Below, piece after piece: positions 45,301 through 54,674 of a DNA stretch of 64,000 nucleotides; the stretch's first letter is position 1, and each line of letters starts with the position of its first letter. A program made the translations under genes and the position numbers. The DNA comes from Roseiarcus sp963741845 (lineage in GTDB: Bacteria; Pseudomonadota; Alphaproteobacteria; Rhizobiales; Beijerinckiaceae). The notes under the pieces are model-generated. The model ran no database searches. It had not been told where the DNA came from and saw nothing but the letters and a program-made list of their open reading frames with translations. Where the stretch lies: NCBI GenBank assembly GCA_963741845.1, contig CAVUJV010000033.1:310001-374000 (forward strand). Reading direction: 5' to 3'.

Positions 45301-46632
45301 ATGCTCGAATTCGAAGACATTCAGCACATCCTGCTGACGCGCGCCCCGGCGCTCGCGGCGAGGTACGAATTTCTTTCGTTTCGCGACGGAGCCGGCGGAC
45401 GCGCTTGGGCGTCGGCGATCAAGGAGACGATTCATTCGGCGGCGTCGATGCAAGCCGGCATTGACAAAGACAAGCGCTGGGTGACGGCGGCTTTCACCTG
45501 GAACGGGCTTCGCGCGCTTGGACTGGACGAGACTTCGCTCGCCTCGTTTCCGGAGGAGTTCAAGCAGGGCATGGTGGCGAGGGCGGAGATGCTCGGCGAC
45601 ACCGGCTTGAACGCGCCCGAACATTGGGTGGGCGATCTAGCGAGCCCCGATCTGCATGCAATCGTCATTCTCTTCGCGCGGGACCAGACGGAGCAAGATC
45701 GTTGCGTCTCAGAACATGCGAAGCTTGTCTCCCGCTGCCCCGGGGTTGAGGTTCTCTCCGTCCTCGACCTTGAGGCCACTCCGCCGTTCGACTACGCCCA
45801 CGACCATTTTGGCTACCGTGATCGTCTCTCACAGCCGGTCATCGAGGGGGCGGGCGAGGAACCGACCCCAGGGTCCGGGGCTCCTCTGAAGCCGGGAGAG
45901 TTCATAATTGGCTACCCGGACGAATACGGTGTCATAGCCAACAGCCCGCAGCCCGAAATTCTCGCGCGGAACGGCAGCTTCATGGCGTATCGCAGGCTTG
46001 AGGAGCATGTGGGGAAGTTTCGCGCCTTCTTGCGTCAACATGGCGAGACCGCGGAAGAGCAAGAGCTGATCGCGGCGAAGCTGATGGGCCGCTGGCGCAG
46101 CGGCGCGCCGCTCGTGCTGTCGCCCGACAAGGACGATCCCGCGCTCGGGGCCGATCCGCAGCGAAACAACGATTTCAACTACAAGGAGATGGACCCTCAC
46201 GGCTATGCGGTCCCGCTTGGCTCCCATGCGCGCCGCATGAATCCACGCGATACCGCGGCGAACATGAACCGTCGCCGAATGATCCGCCGTGGCGCGACCT
46301 ACGGACCGCATTTGCCCGACGGCGAGGCCGAGGATGGCGTCGAGCGCGGTATCGCGGCGTTCATCCTCTGCGCAAGCCTTATTCGACAATTCGAGTTCGC
46401 CCAGAATGTGTGGGCGAACGATCGCAATTTCCATGAACTTGGCAATGAACGCGATCCAATCATCGGAGCGCAGGACGGGACGCTGGAGTTCAAGATTCCG
46501 AAGCGTCCCATCCGCAAGAAAATCGTTGGGCTGCCGGCCTTCACCACCGTCAGAGGCGGCGCATACTTCTTTCTCCCGGGTCTCAAGGCGCTTGGCTATC
46601 TCGCCTCGCTGAACGAGCAGGGCCGGGCCTGA
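45301..46632 (+). CDS. DyP-type haem peroxidase
   Basis: The protein has 443 residues. Peroxidase marks are the distal segment HFGYRDRLSQPVIEG (the GxxD Asp), the likely proximal haem histidine in VPLGSHARRMNPRD, and the RRMIRRGATYGPHL pattern typical of DyPs, plus FILCASLIRQFEFAQ. It has no signal peptide, so it is cytosolic or needs a partner to reach the envelope. The N-terminal LLTRAPALAARYEFLSFRD is DyP-like as well. DyPs oxidise dyes, lignin-type phenolics or porphyrins and are often encapsulin cargo; no encapsulin gene is in the window. It sits mid-operon. Confidence 0.82.
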   Translation: MLEFEDIQHILLTRAPALAARYEFLSFRDGAGGRAWASAIKETIHSAASMQAGIDKDKRWVTAAFTWNGLRALGLDETSLASFPEEFKQGMVARAEMLGDTGLNAPEHWVGDLASPDLHAIVILFARDQTEQDRCVSEHAKLVSRCPGVEVLSVLDLEATPPFDYAHDHFGYRDRLSQPVIEGAGEEPTPGSGAPLKPGEFIIGYPDEYGVIANSPQPEILARNGSFMAYRRLEEHVGKFRAFLRQHGETAEEQELIAAKLMGRWRSGAPLVLSPDKDDPALGADPQRNNDFNYKEMDPHGYAVPLGSHARRMNPRDTAANMNRRRMIRRGATYGPHLPDGEAEDGVERGIAAFILCASLIRQFEFAQNVWANDRNFHELGNERDPIIGAQDGTLEFKIPKRPIRKKIVGLPAFTTVRGGAYFFLPGLKALGYLASLNEQGRA

Positions 46633-46663
46633 GCCGCCATCGCGAAATCAGGGAGAGGATCTC

Positions 46664-47677
46664 ATGCCAGCGCAGGCTTCCGCCCGGACGTACAATCAGG
46701 ATCACATTCCGCGCAAATATACGCCGGGCAAGCGGCGCGTGAGCATCTACTGGACGTGGAGCTATCCATGGGAATCCCAGCGCGACCTTGCGGAGATGGA
46801 CAACCGGTTTTCGACCATGACGGAGGTTCGCCGCGTCGCCTGGCCCGCCTACGAGACGCCGGAATGGAGCGCGGCGCAGTTCCTTCAAGGCATCGCGGGA
46901 ACGCTGGAGTTGTTTCACCGCTCGACGCTCAGTTTCCAGAAGATCGCCGGCGAAACGACAGGCCATCCGGTCGCCGTCTTCCAGCGCATCGACCAGGCCG
47001 GATACAAGCTGCCGATCGATGAACGCATCCTCGCCGACGCCGACACCCTGATGGTGTTCGGACTCGATCATATTGTCGCCGAGCAGGAGGCGGCGCCGGA
47101 GGAGATCGCGGCGATCCGCGAATGGCTCAAGCGGGACGGCGCCTGTCTCCTGCTCGCGCCTCATCATGACGTCGGCTTCACAGGGGACATGAAGCAACGG
47201 CAGGTGGAATATCTGCACCACGGCGACCCGCTCGTGCCCCGCCAGCAGCGATTTGGACAGTATACGCGCTCGTTGATGAAGGGGCTTGGCGTTCCCGTGC
47301 ACAACACCTACGGCCTTCGGCCCGCGCTCGTAAAAGGCACAAACGAAATTGCTCCGCTCACGGCCTTCCACGACCTCGACGGCCTTGGCTTGTTGCAGAA
47401 CGTCCCGACCCTCAACTTCCACCCGCATCTGCCGCATTACGAAGTGACGGGAGGCGCGGATTCCATTCAAGTGCTTGGGCGGCAGCCGGTCGACCTCGAA
47501 CGTCCGCATCCTTTCACAGCAGCAGGCGCCAGGGAATTCAATTGCCTCTTGTGGATGCCGCCGAACGAGCAGAGGGCCGGGGACATCATTCTGGTCGATT
47601 CCACCAATTTCACCACACTCTTTGGCGGCACGAAGAGTCTCGAGACCTTCTGGAGGAATCTCGCGGCGATGAGGTGA
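46664..47677 (+). CDS. Unknown protein with GATase1/ThuA-like segment
   Basis: The protein has 337 residues, no signal peptide. The centre (ILADADTLMVFGLDHIVAEQ, then IAAIREWLKRDGACLLLAPH) follows the pattern of class I glutamine-amidotransferase-like/ThuA folds: strand, helix 'x-I-x-x-W-L-x-x-G-G', strand. Two histidine clusters (APHHDVGF and NFHPHLPHYEV) may bind metal. No catalytic Cys is evident. It follows the DyP gene by 31 bp and precedes the barrel gene by 12 bp. Function unknown. Confidence 0.6.
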   Translation: MPAQASARTYNQDHIPRKYTPGKRRVSIYWTWSYPWESQRDLAEMDNRFSTMTEVRRVAWPAYETPEWSAAQFLQGIAGTLELFHRSTLSFQKIAGETTGHPVAVFQRIDQAGYKLPIDERILADADTLMVFGLDHIVAEQEAAPEEIAAIREWLKRDGACLLLAPHHDVGFTGDMKQRQVEYLHHGDPLVPRQQRFGQYTRSLMKGLGVPVHNTYGLRPALVKGTNEIAPLTAFHDLDGLGLLQNVPTLNFHPHLPHYEVTGGADSIQVLGRQPVDLERPHPFTAAGAREFNCLLWMPPNEQRAGDIILVDSTNFTTLFGGTKSLETFWRNLAAMR

Positions 47678-47689
47678 GCGGCGGTCGCG

Positions 47690-48587
47690 ATGACAGCGCC
47701 TGCGGAGCTCGCGCCCGCTTTAGGAACGCGGGAAAGACGGTCTCTTATCATTCTTGCGCGCTGCGCTTCTGTCGCTGGCGTTCTGAGCGTGACGGGTCCT
47801 GCTTTTGCCGACTCGGATCCGCCTGACGTTGTGAATGGGACCGGTGACGATCCAACTCGGCCGTTAGGCAAGATCGAGCTCCTTGACCGCTATACCGGCG
47901 CCCCCGGTCCCGGCGTCGAAGAGGGAACGACCAAACGAGTCCAAACAAATACACCGTTCGCCAGGATCGACGCGCCGTTCAGGCTCGCGCCGCAATGGGA
48001 GTTGAACTTCCGAACTCGAAATTCCGGTCGTGTGGACAAACGGAGTGACCCCCGAGAATCCGACCGGCGCGACTGTGTCCGGCTTCGGCAACGTGCTCAC
48101 ACAGGCGTGGATCGTGCACGACCTCGATCAACGTTGGGCAATCGCGCTCGGCGGCCAGTTGATCGCGCCGACTTCGACCAACGGGGTGGCGACGAATGCG
48201 TGGGAACAGGTCACGGGTGTCGTTGTCCGCGCCATGCTTCCAGAGATCAGCCCCGGCAGCTATTTCGCGCCCCAGGTGCGTTACGGTATCGACTTTCAAG
48301 GCAACGACGACGGTCGCCTGTTAAGACAGTTGCGCATTGCGCCCACCCTCAACATCAATCTGCCGCACAACCTGTTCTTCACGCTTTACCCAAGCCCAGA
48401 CATTCGACTGAACTACGGGACTCCGGTGTGGGGCCAGACCGGGCGATTGTTTCTGCCATTCAACTTCATGGTCGGCTGGAAGCCGACCGAGCATACAGTG
48501 ATTTCGGCCGAGTTCGGCATTCCTATCATCAAGGATTTTCCCGTTTACACGTTCAAGACTCAATTGAGAGTGGGTTATTTGTTTTAA
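47690..48587 (+). CDS. Outer-membrane beta-barrel protein (frameshifted)
   Basis: The restored chain is 298 residues. An N-terminal signal region (LARCASVAGVLSVTGPAFA) is followed by a barrel with many alternating strands, for example WIVHDLDQRWAIALGGQLIA and HNLFFTLYPSPDIRLNYG, and the terminal aromatic residue typical of barrels (RVGYLF). The two halves are one base out of phase. The shift falls at about 48009-48014 (TTCC), where one extra base separates QWELNF from ELEIPVVWTNG. The family looks like putative transporters related to phenol-degradation MetA barrels, which is tentative. It ends the DyP operon and may import or export its substrate. Confidence 0.72.
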
Positions 48588-48846
48588 TTCCGCCTCTGAA
48601 GGAAGTTCGGCGCTGAACTCGGCCGTCGAGACGGCTGGTGCATGGTCCAGGACGCCATCGAGGCCCGCGACAACCACAGCACGATCAACAATGACCGCCT
48701 CACGTCGATCTGCGACACTCGATCGCTCGCGACGAATGTCGGCAATGGGTCGATGCCACCCGTCTACGGGCCTGCTCCGGACGGGGCGCCAATTCCGACC
48801 ACCGGAACGGCGCAGAAGCCCCGGTCGCCGCGCCCCATCGCCCCCG

Positions 48847-49953
48847 CTACCGCGTCATGAACACGTCGCCCTTCGGGAACGTCTCGAACACCGACGCCTC
48901 GACCCCAAAGTTCGTCGCCAGCACGTCGGGCGAATTGCCGGCGATCCATTGCGAGAGGTCGACCGTCTGGTAGTGGCCGCTGTTGAAGACGATGAGGATG
49001 CGGCCCTTCTCGGCCCCGACATTCTCGATCGAATGGCCGAACCCTTGCGGGATGTAGCCGACGTCGCCGTTTTGCAGCGTCTCCTGCCGCCAGCGTCCCT
49101 TCGAGCCGAAGAGCGTGACCTCGAAGGCGCCGGAGAGGACGTATTGCCACTCGGCGGCGTTCGGGTGCCAGTGCAGCGTCCGGAGCGCGCCGGGCTCCAT
49201 CTCCAGGACGACGCCGGTCATCGTGGTCGAGATGGCGAAGGCCGAGCCGTCGACCCGCCATTCGAGCCCGCCGTCGAAAACCTCGAAGGGCTTTTGCGAG
49301 AGAAGCTGATGCTTGTGGGTCAGCGGCGGCGGCTTCACGCCCTGCAACGGCGCGGGCTGCGCGGCCGGCGGGATCGGCCCCTTGGCGAAATAGACCTCCT
49401 CCTTGGGGAAGTTCGCGAAGGTCCCCTCGGGCAGGCCGAAATTCTTGGCGAGCAGCGAAGCGGGCGCATGGCCCATCCAGTCGGCGATGCTGAACGTGCC
49501 GAACTCGGAAAAGTAGCCGTTGTCGAAGACGAGGATGAAATGGCAGGGCCTGTCGCCGAGCGTCTGGATCACATGGCCGTGGCCGCGCGGAAAATACCAG
49601 ATGTCGCCGGGGCCGAAATCGTTGGTCTCCGAGCAGCCGTAAGGATCGACCACCGTCGTGCGGACGGCGCCTTCGACGATATAGGCCCATTCGGCGGCGG
49701 TCGCGTGCCAGTGCAGTTCGCGCATGACGCCGGGCTGCATCAGCATCGAGACGCCGGCGAGCCCCTTCGAGATCGGCAATTGCTCGACGGTCGCTTCCTT
49801 GCCGAAGCTGCCGTCGATCACCCGGCCTTCCGACTTCTCCAGTTCGAACTTGAAGGTCGGCAGGTCCGCGCCCGAGGTGACGGGATCGGGGACGTTGTTC
49901 TGGAAGCTCGTGTGCCCGCCTTCCGAACTGATCGGCGCGCTGAAGGAAAACAT
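48847..49953 (-). CDS. Oxalate decarboxylase (bicupin)
   Basis: The protein has 368 residues with two cupin domains, each with manganese ligands: HWHATAAEW and GHGHVIQ in the first, HWHPNAAEW and GFGHSIEN in the second. The active-site lid of the first cupin reads GYFSEFGTFSIADW, keeping the Glu of the 'SENST' lid of Bacillus OxdC, the residue needed for decarboxylase rather than oxidase activity. It converts oxalate to formate and CO2. The start at 49953 is supported by GGGAGGG 5 nt upstream. It follows the gamma-glutamyltransferase gene by 32 bp. Confidence 0.87.
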   Translation of the reverse strand: MFSFSAPISSEGGHTSFQNNVPDPVTSGADLPTFKFELEKSEGRVIDGSFGKEATVEQLPISKGLAGVSMLMQPGVMRELHWHATAAEWAYIVEGAVRTTVVDPYGCSETNDFGPGDIWYFPRGHGHVIQTLGDRPCHFILVFDNGYFSEFGTFSIADWMGHAPASLLAKNFGLPEGTFANFPKEEVYFAKGPIPPAAQPAPLQGVKPPPLTHKHQLLSQKPFEVFDGGLEWRVDGSAFAISTTMTGVVLEMEPGALRTLHWHPNAAEWQYVLSGAFEVTLFGSKGRWRQETLQNGDVGYIPQGFGHSIENVGAEKGRILIVFNSGHYQTVDLSQWIAGNSPDVLATNFGVEASVFETFPKGDVFMTR

Positions 49954-49985
49954 GAGACCCTCCCGTGTGTGTTGCGCGCCCCCGA

Positions 49986-51644
49986 TCAAAGCGGCGCGGC
50001 GATTCCGTCGAGGCGGGGATCGGAGGCGCCGCAGAGCGCCTCGCCCGTAAGCGCGATCGCCTGCGCGCTCCCCTCGAACGAGCGGATGAAGTCATGCGGC
50101 GCGGTCCAGTCCTCGGGGACCGCCTCGCCGGTCGTGACCTCGTGTCCGAGCGCCGCGAGCTTCTCGGCGAAGGCGGGGTCTTCGTGGGGCTCGACGGAGA
50201 TCCGCCGGCCGTCGAGCGCGCGCACGCGCGGCGCGTCGAGCGCCTGCTGCAGGTCCATGCCCCGGTCGATCAGGTTGACGAGGATCTGCACCTGTCCCTG
50301 CGGCTGCATGTTCGCGCCCATGCAGCCGAAGCTCAGCGCGAGCGCGCCGTCCTCGGAGAGCATCATCGCAGGCAGGATCGAATGGCGCACCCGCTTGCCG
50401 GGCGCGGCCGCGTTGGGATGCGCCGGGTCGAGCGCGAAGTCGGACCCGCGGTTGTGCAGGATGACGCCGGTTCCGGGCACGATGATCCCGGAGCCGAAGA
50501 CGTCGGAAATGCTGGTGATGAGCGAGACGGCGTTGCGGTCGCGGTCGACGACGGTGAGATAGGTCGTGTCGCCGTAGACGCGGCCCGCCGGGGGCGCGGC
50601 GAGGGCGCGGGCAGGGTCGATGAGCGCGCGCCGGGCCTTGAGCCGGTCGGGCGAGAGGAGCGCGTCGAGCGGCGTCGCGGCGAAGCGCGGATCGGCGACA
50701 TGGGCGACGCCATCGGCGAAGGCGAGCTTGGTCGCCTCGAGGATCACATGCTTCGCCGCGACCTCGTCGTCGGCGAAGAGGCGCGGCAGGTCGAAGTCCT
50801 CGAGCATGCGCAGCGCGATCAGCGCGATGACGCCTTGCCCGTTCGGCGGCAGTTCGAGGATCGTGCGGCCGCGGTAACGGCCGCTGATCGGCTCGACCCA
50901 TTCGGCCTGGGCCGCATCGAAATCCTCGCTGGTGAGCCAGCCGCCGCCGCTCTGTTGCAGCGCCTCCAGGATGCGCTCGCGCATCTCGCCGCCGTAGAAG
51001 GCGTCGCGGCCGCGCCGTCCGATCGCGCGCCAGGTTCGGGCGAGGTCGTCCTGCCGGAAGATCTGCCCGGCCTGCGGGGCCGATCCGTCCGGAAGGTAGG
51101 GGGTCGGGTCGGCGGAGAAGCGTTTCAGCTTCGAGGCGCCCCATTCCCAGACCCGGGCGATCTTGGCGCCGACGGCGAAGCCGTCCTCCGCATAAGCCGC
51201 CGCCGGCTCGACGAGGTCGGCGAAATCCATCGATCCGAAGCGCTCGTGCAGCGCGAGATAGCCGTCGAGCGCGCCGGGGACGTTGACCGTCGCCGCGCCG
51301 GCCTGCGGCATCGACGAGAAGCCGGCGTCGTGGAGATTGTCGAGCGTGAGGCGCGAACCCGAACGGCCGCTGCCGTTGAGGCCGTATATGTGGCCCGCCC
51401 AGGAGACCATGATCATGCAGTCGCCGCCGAGGCCGTTCATCATCGGCTCGGTGACATTGACCATCGCCGCCATGGCGAGCGCGGCGTCCGCCGCGTTGCC
51501 TCCGGCCTTGAGGATGTCCCGCCCGACAGCCGCCGCGAGCGGCTGGCTGGAGCAGGCCATCGCCGTCTTCGCAAAGACCGGCGCGCGCCGGGAGTCGAAA
51601 GGTCGCATGGGGCCGCCGCGTTGTTTCGTCAGGGGAGGAAGCAT
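49986..51644 (-). CDS. Gamma-glutamyltransferase family protein
   Basis: This is an N-terminal nucleophile hydrolase of 552 residues (or 540 from ATG 51608). The nucleophile threonine lies in VYGDTTYLTVVD, where the enzyme cleaves itself into two subunits. Upstream are NAADAALAMAAMVNVTEPMM and GLGGDCMIMV, with the conserved PPNGQGVIAL. Downstream are ILHNRGSDFALDP and HSILPAMMLSEDGALALSFG. Chemistry is gamma-glutamyl transfer or hydrolysis; the substrate is unknown. No signal peptide is seen, so it may be cytosolic. It lies between an MFS gene and the oxalate decarboxylase. Confidence 0.88.
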   Translation of the reverse strand: MLPPLTKQRGGPMRPFDSRRAPVFAKTAMACSSQPLAAAVGRDILKAGGNAADAALAMAAMVNVTEPMMNGLGGDCMIMVSWAGHIYGLNGSGRSGSRLTLDNLHDAGFSSMPQAGAATVNVPGALDGYLALHERFGSMDFADLVEPAAAYAEDGFAVGAKIARVWEWGASKLKRFSADPTPYLPDGSAPQAGQIFRQDDLARTWRAIGRRGRDAFYGGEMRERILEALQQSGGGWLTSEDFDAAQAEWVEPISGRYRGRTILELPPNGQGVIALIALRMLEDFDLPRLFADDEVAAKHVILEATKLAFADGVAHVADPRFAATPLDALLSPDRLKARRALIDPARALAAPPAGRVYGDTTYLTVVDRDRNAVSLITSISDVFGSGIIVPGTGVILHNRGSDFALDPAHPNAAAPGKRVRHSILPAMMLSEDGALALSFGCMGANMQPQGQVQILVNLIDRGMDLQQALDAPRVRALDGRRISVEPHEDPAFAEKLAALGHEVTTGEAVPEDWTAPHDFIRSFEGSAQAIALTGEALCGASDPRLDGIAAPL

Positions 51645-51702
51645 GCCGCTCGGGCGGCGGGTTCAGGACGCAGGCGCATTTGCTCCGGCCATCCCCGCTC
51701 CG

Positions 51703-53154
51703 TCAATCGAACTCGGCGCGTTCGCGGTCGCGGACGAGCGCCGCCGCCGCGCCGATCGCCGCGAAGATGGCGAGCATGACGAGGATGGCGGCGACGGCCC
51801 CGAGCAGGGCCGCTTGCGGCGCCTGCGCCGTGGTTTGGCCGTTCGCGACCGCGCCTTCGAGCCTCCAGCCGAGCAGGGTCGAAGCGGCGGCGACGCCAAC
51901 GGCCGAGCCGAAGACGCGCAGGAGATTGATGAGCCCGCCCGCGACGCCGGATTTCTCGGCCGGGGCCGCGCCGACCGTCGCGCTGTTGTTCGGCGCGATA
52001 TAGAGCCCGAGCCCCGCGCCGTAAGCCGCGAGCCACGCCATGACGGCCGCGAGGCCGTCGGCCGCGCCGGTCAGCGTCCTCGCGAGGCCGAGGGCGGCGA
52101 TCCCGCAGAGCGCCATCCCGCCGACCATCACGAGACGCGGCCGCTTGTCGGAGGCCTTGCCGGCGAAGGGAGCGACGATCCCGAGCGCGACCGGGACGAT
52201 GGTGAGGCGCAGGCCCGCGACGAGCGGCGAATCCCCGTAGCCGCGCACCAGCGCGAAGGACATCGCGAAGAAGAGGCCGTAGAGCATCGCATAGGAGACG
52301 AGCACGCCGACGCCGCCCGCCGAGAAGGCGGGCGAGCGGAAGAGGCGAAGGTCGATCAGCGGCGCCGGCGCCCGCGTCTCGCGCCAGACGAAGGCGGCGA
52401 GCAGGAGCGGGCCGCCCGCGAGGCAGGCGAGCGTAAGGGGCGACAGGCCCCAGACGCGCCCTTCGGCGAGCACGACGAGCAGGGCTGCGAGCGCCGGCGC
52501 GAGCAGGAGCGCGCCCGCGCCGTCGAACCGCCTCTCTTTGGCGATGGCCGCCGTCCTGGGCACGACGAGCCAGCCTGAGACGACGCCAAGCACGGCGAGC
52601 GGAACGTTGACCCAGAAGATCCAGCGCCAGCTCAGCGCGCCGAGCAGGACGCCGCCGAGCGTCGGCCCCAGCCCGAGACCCACGGCCTGCGCCGCCGCCA
52701 TGACGCCAAGCGCCTCGCTTCTGCGCGAAGGCCCGGCCGCGCTGACGAGAATGACCACGCTGTTGGCCCCGAGCATCGCGCCCGAAACCCCTTGGGCCAG
52801 CCGGAGGACGACGAGCGATTCGAGGTTCGGCGCGGCCCCGCAGAGCGCGGAGAAAAGGCCGAACAGGGCGAAGCCCGCGATGTAGAGCGCCTTGCGTCCG
52901 GCGATCTCGGCCAGCCGCGCGAAGACGGGCAGGGCGCAGGCGAAGGCCAGCATATAGGCGATGGCGACCCAGCTCACCGCGTCGAGGGGCGCGTGGAAGG
53001 CCGTTTCCAGCGAGGGCAGGGCGAGCTGGACGATGCTCGCGTCCACCTGGCCGATGAACGCGCCGATCGAGACCGTCGCGACGACGAACCACAGATAGGC
53101 GGAACTGCGCGTAATGGCGGACGCAGGCTCCGGTTCGGGCAGTCTGAATCGCAT
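51703..53154 (-). CDS. MFS transporter, DHA2 (14-helix drug:H+ antiporter) type
   Basis: The protein has 483 residues and about 14 helices. Family marks are IGAFIGQVDASIVQLALPSL in helix 1, WVAIAYMLAFACALPVFARL, RLAQGVSGAMLGANSVVIL in the motif C region, LGPTLGGVLLGALSWRWIFW and VNVPLAVLGVVSGWLVVPR. It exports an unknown compound. The start at 53154 (MRFRLPEPEP) is used; a longer reading from 53301 runs into the divergent RsmB-type gene's leader. The stop is 58 bp before the GGT start, so it may share that operon. Confidence 0.9.
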   Translation of the reverse strand: MRFRLPEPEPASAITRSSAYLWFVVATVSIGAFIGQVDASIVQLALPSLETAFHAPLDAVSWVAIAYMLAFACALPVFARLAEIAGRKALYIAGFALFGLFSALCGAAPNLESLVVLRLAQGVSGAMLGANSVVILVSAAGPSRRSEALGVMAAAQAVGLGLGPTLGGVLLGALSWRWIFWVNVPLAVLGVVSGWLVVPRTAAIAKERRFDGAGALLLAPALAALLVVLAEGRVWGLSPLTLACLAGGPLLLAAFVWRETRAPAPLIDLRLFRSPAFSAGGVGVLVSYAMLYGLFFAMSFALVRGYGDSPLVAGLRLTIVPVALGIVAPFAGKASDKRPRLVMVGGMALCGIAALGLARTLTGAADGLAAVMAWLAAYGAGLGLYIAPNNSATVGAAPAEKSGVAGGLINLLRVFGSAVGVAAASTLLGWRLEGAVANGQTTAQAPQAALLGAVAAILVMLAIFAAIGAAAALVRDRERAEFD

Positions 53155-53312
53155 GGCGGCGGTCCCCCCTCGAAGCCGCCTTGGCGGCCTCGAATCCCCG
53201 GCGGGCATCGGACGGCATTTTTGCGTCCGGGACAAGTGTCGGCGCGAAAGGTGGCCCGCGAGCGCCCGGCCTGCTATCGGCGGGCGCTTCGAGTCACGCA
53301 AGAAAGTTCCCC

Positions 53313-54607
53313 ATGACCCCCGCCGCCCGCATCGCCGCCGCCATCGAGGTTCTGGGCGACATCGACACCCGCCGCCGCCCCGCGGCCGACGCGATGAAGG
53401 ACTGGGGCCTCGCCCACCGCTTCGCGGGCTCGGGCGACCGCGCGGCGATCTCGGCGCTCGTCTATGACGCGCTCAGGCGGAAGAGTTCGTCCGCCTGGCT
53501 CATGGGCGAGGCGGGTCCCCGCGCGGAAATCCTGGGCTCCCTCAAGCAGGTCCGGGGCATGGACGCCGAGGCGATCGGCGCGCTCTTTTCCGGCGAACGT
53601 CATGCGCCCACGCCGCTGACGGAGGCGGAGAAGGCGCGCCTTGCTCATGCCGGCCTCGCCGACGCGCCGTCGCATGTGCGGGGCGACTATCCCGAGTGGC
53701 TCGCTCCCTATTTCGAGGCGAGCTTCGGCGATCAGGCCGCGGCGGAGGGCAGGGCGCTCGCGGAGCGCGCGCCGGTCGATCTGCGCGCCAATCTCCTGAA
53801 GACGAGCCGTGACAATGCCTTGGCGTCGCTCGCTCACCTTTCTCCTGAGCCGACGCCGATCTCGCCGGTGGGCCTGCGGATCGCCATCCGGCCGGACGGG
53901 CGGGGGCCGGCGCTGGGCGCCGAGCCGGCTTACGTGAAGGGGATGGTCGAAATTCAGGACGAAGGCTCGCAGATCGCGGCGCTGCTCGGCGAGGCGAAGC
54001 CCGGAATGCAAGTGCTCGACCTCTGCGCGGGCGCGGGCGGCAAGACGCTGGCGCTCGCCGCCGAAATGGGCGCTCACGGCCAGATTTACGCGACCGACGT
54101 GGACGGCCGCCGTCTTGCGCCGATCTTTGCCCGGCTGGAGCGTTCGGGCGCGCGCAATGTGCAGGTCCGCGCCCCCAAAGGACAGGCGGACGTGCTCTCC
54201 GATCTCGAAGGGCGCTGCGATCTCGTGATGATCGATGCGCCCTGCACCGGCTCGGGCGCCTGGCGGAGAAATCCGGACGCCAAATGGCGGATACGACCCG
54301 GCGCGCTCGAGCAGCGCATGAAGGATCAGGACGAGACGCTTGAGAGGGCGCTGCGTTTTGTGAAGCAGGGCGGCCGGATCGTCTATGTCACCTGCTCGGT
54401 GCTCATGCCGGAGAACGAGGGCCGGATCGCGGCCTTTCTCGCCGCGCATGACGACCTGCTGCCGCTCGACGCGGCGACGCAGGCCCACTCGGCGGGCCTG
54501 CCCGCGCTCGCTCGGCTCACGCCTCGCCCTTCGGTCCCGGCTTCCGGCTGAGCCCCCATACGACGGGGACGGACGGGTTTTACGTCGCGACGCTCGTGAA
54601 GACGTGA
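53313..54607 (+). CDS. RsmB-type rRNA cytosine-C5 methyltransferase (C-terminus frameshifted)
   Basis: This RsmB/Nop family enzyme methylates 16S rRNA cytosine with SAM. Domains: an N-terminal NusB-like segment (residues 1-130), then the SAM motif LDLCAGAGGKTLALAAEM, ATDVDGRRLAPIF, the catalytic MIDAPCTGSGAWRRNPD and VTCSVLMPENEGRIAAF with the second cysteine. The open frame stops early (SVPASG). One base out of phase the usual ending continues (FRLSPHTTGTDGFYVATLVKT, split at 54526-54530) to a stop at 54607. The shift is net -1, probably one C lost from a C-run. The restored length is 431 residues. Confidence 0.87.
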
Positions 54608-54622
54608 GCCGAACAGGCCAAC

Positions 54623-54651
54623 AAAAAAGAAGCCGCCTTGCGGCGGCTTCT
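54623..54651 (-). terminator. Intrinsic terminator of the second PEP-CTERM-like gene
   Basis: A 10-bp stem (AGAAGCCGCC at 54628-54637 with GGCGGCTTCT at 54642-54651) encloses a 4-nt loop. The A-run at 54623-54628 becomes a T-run on the minus strand. It sits between two convergent genes. Confidence 0.85.
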
Positions 54652-54674
54652 CAACATTGTCTCACGAGTTGGTG

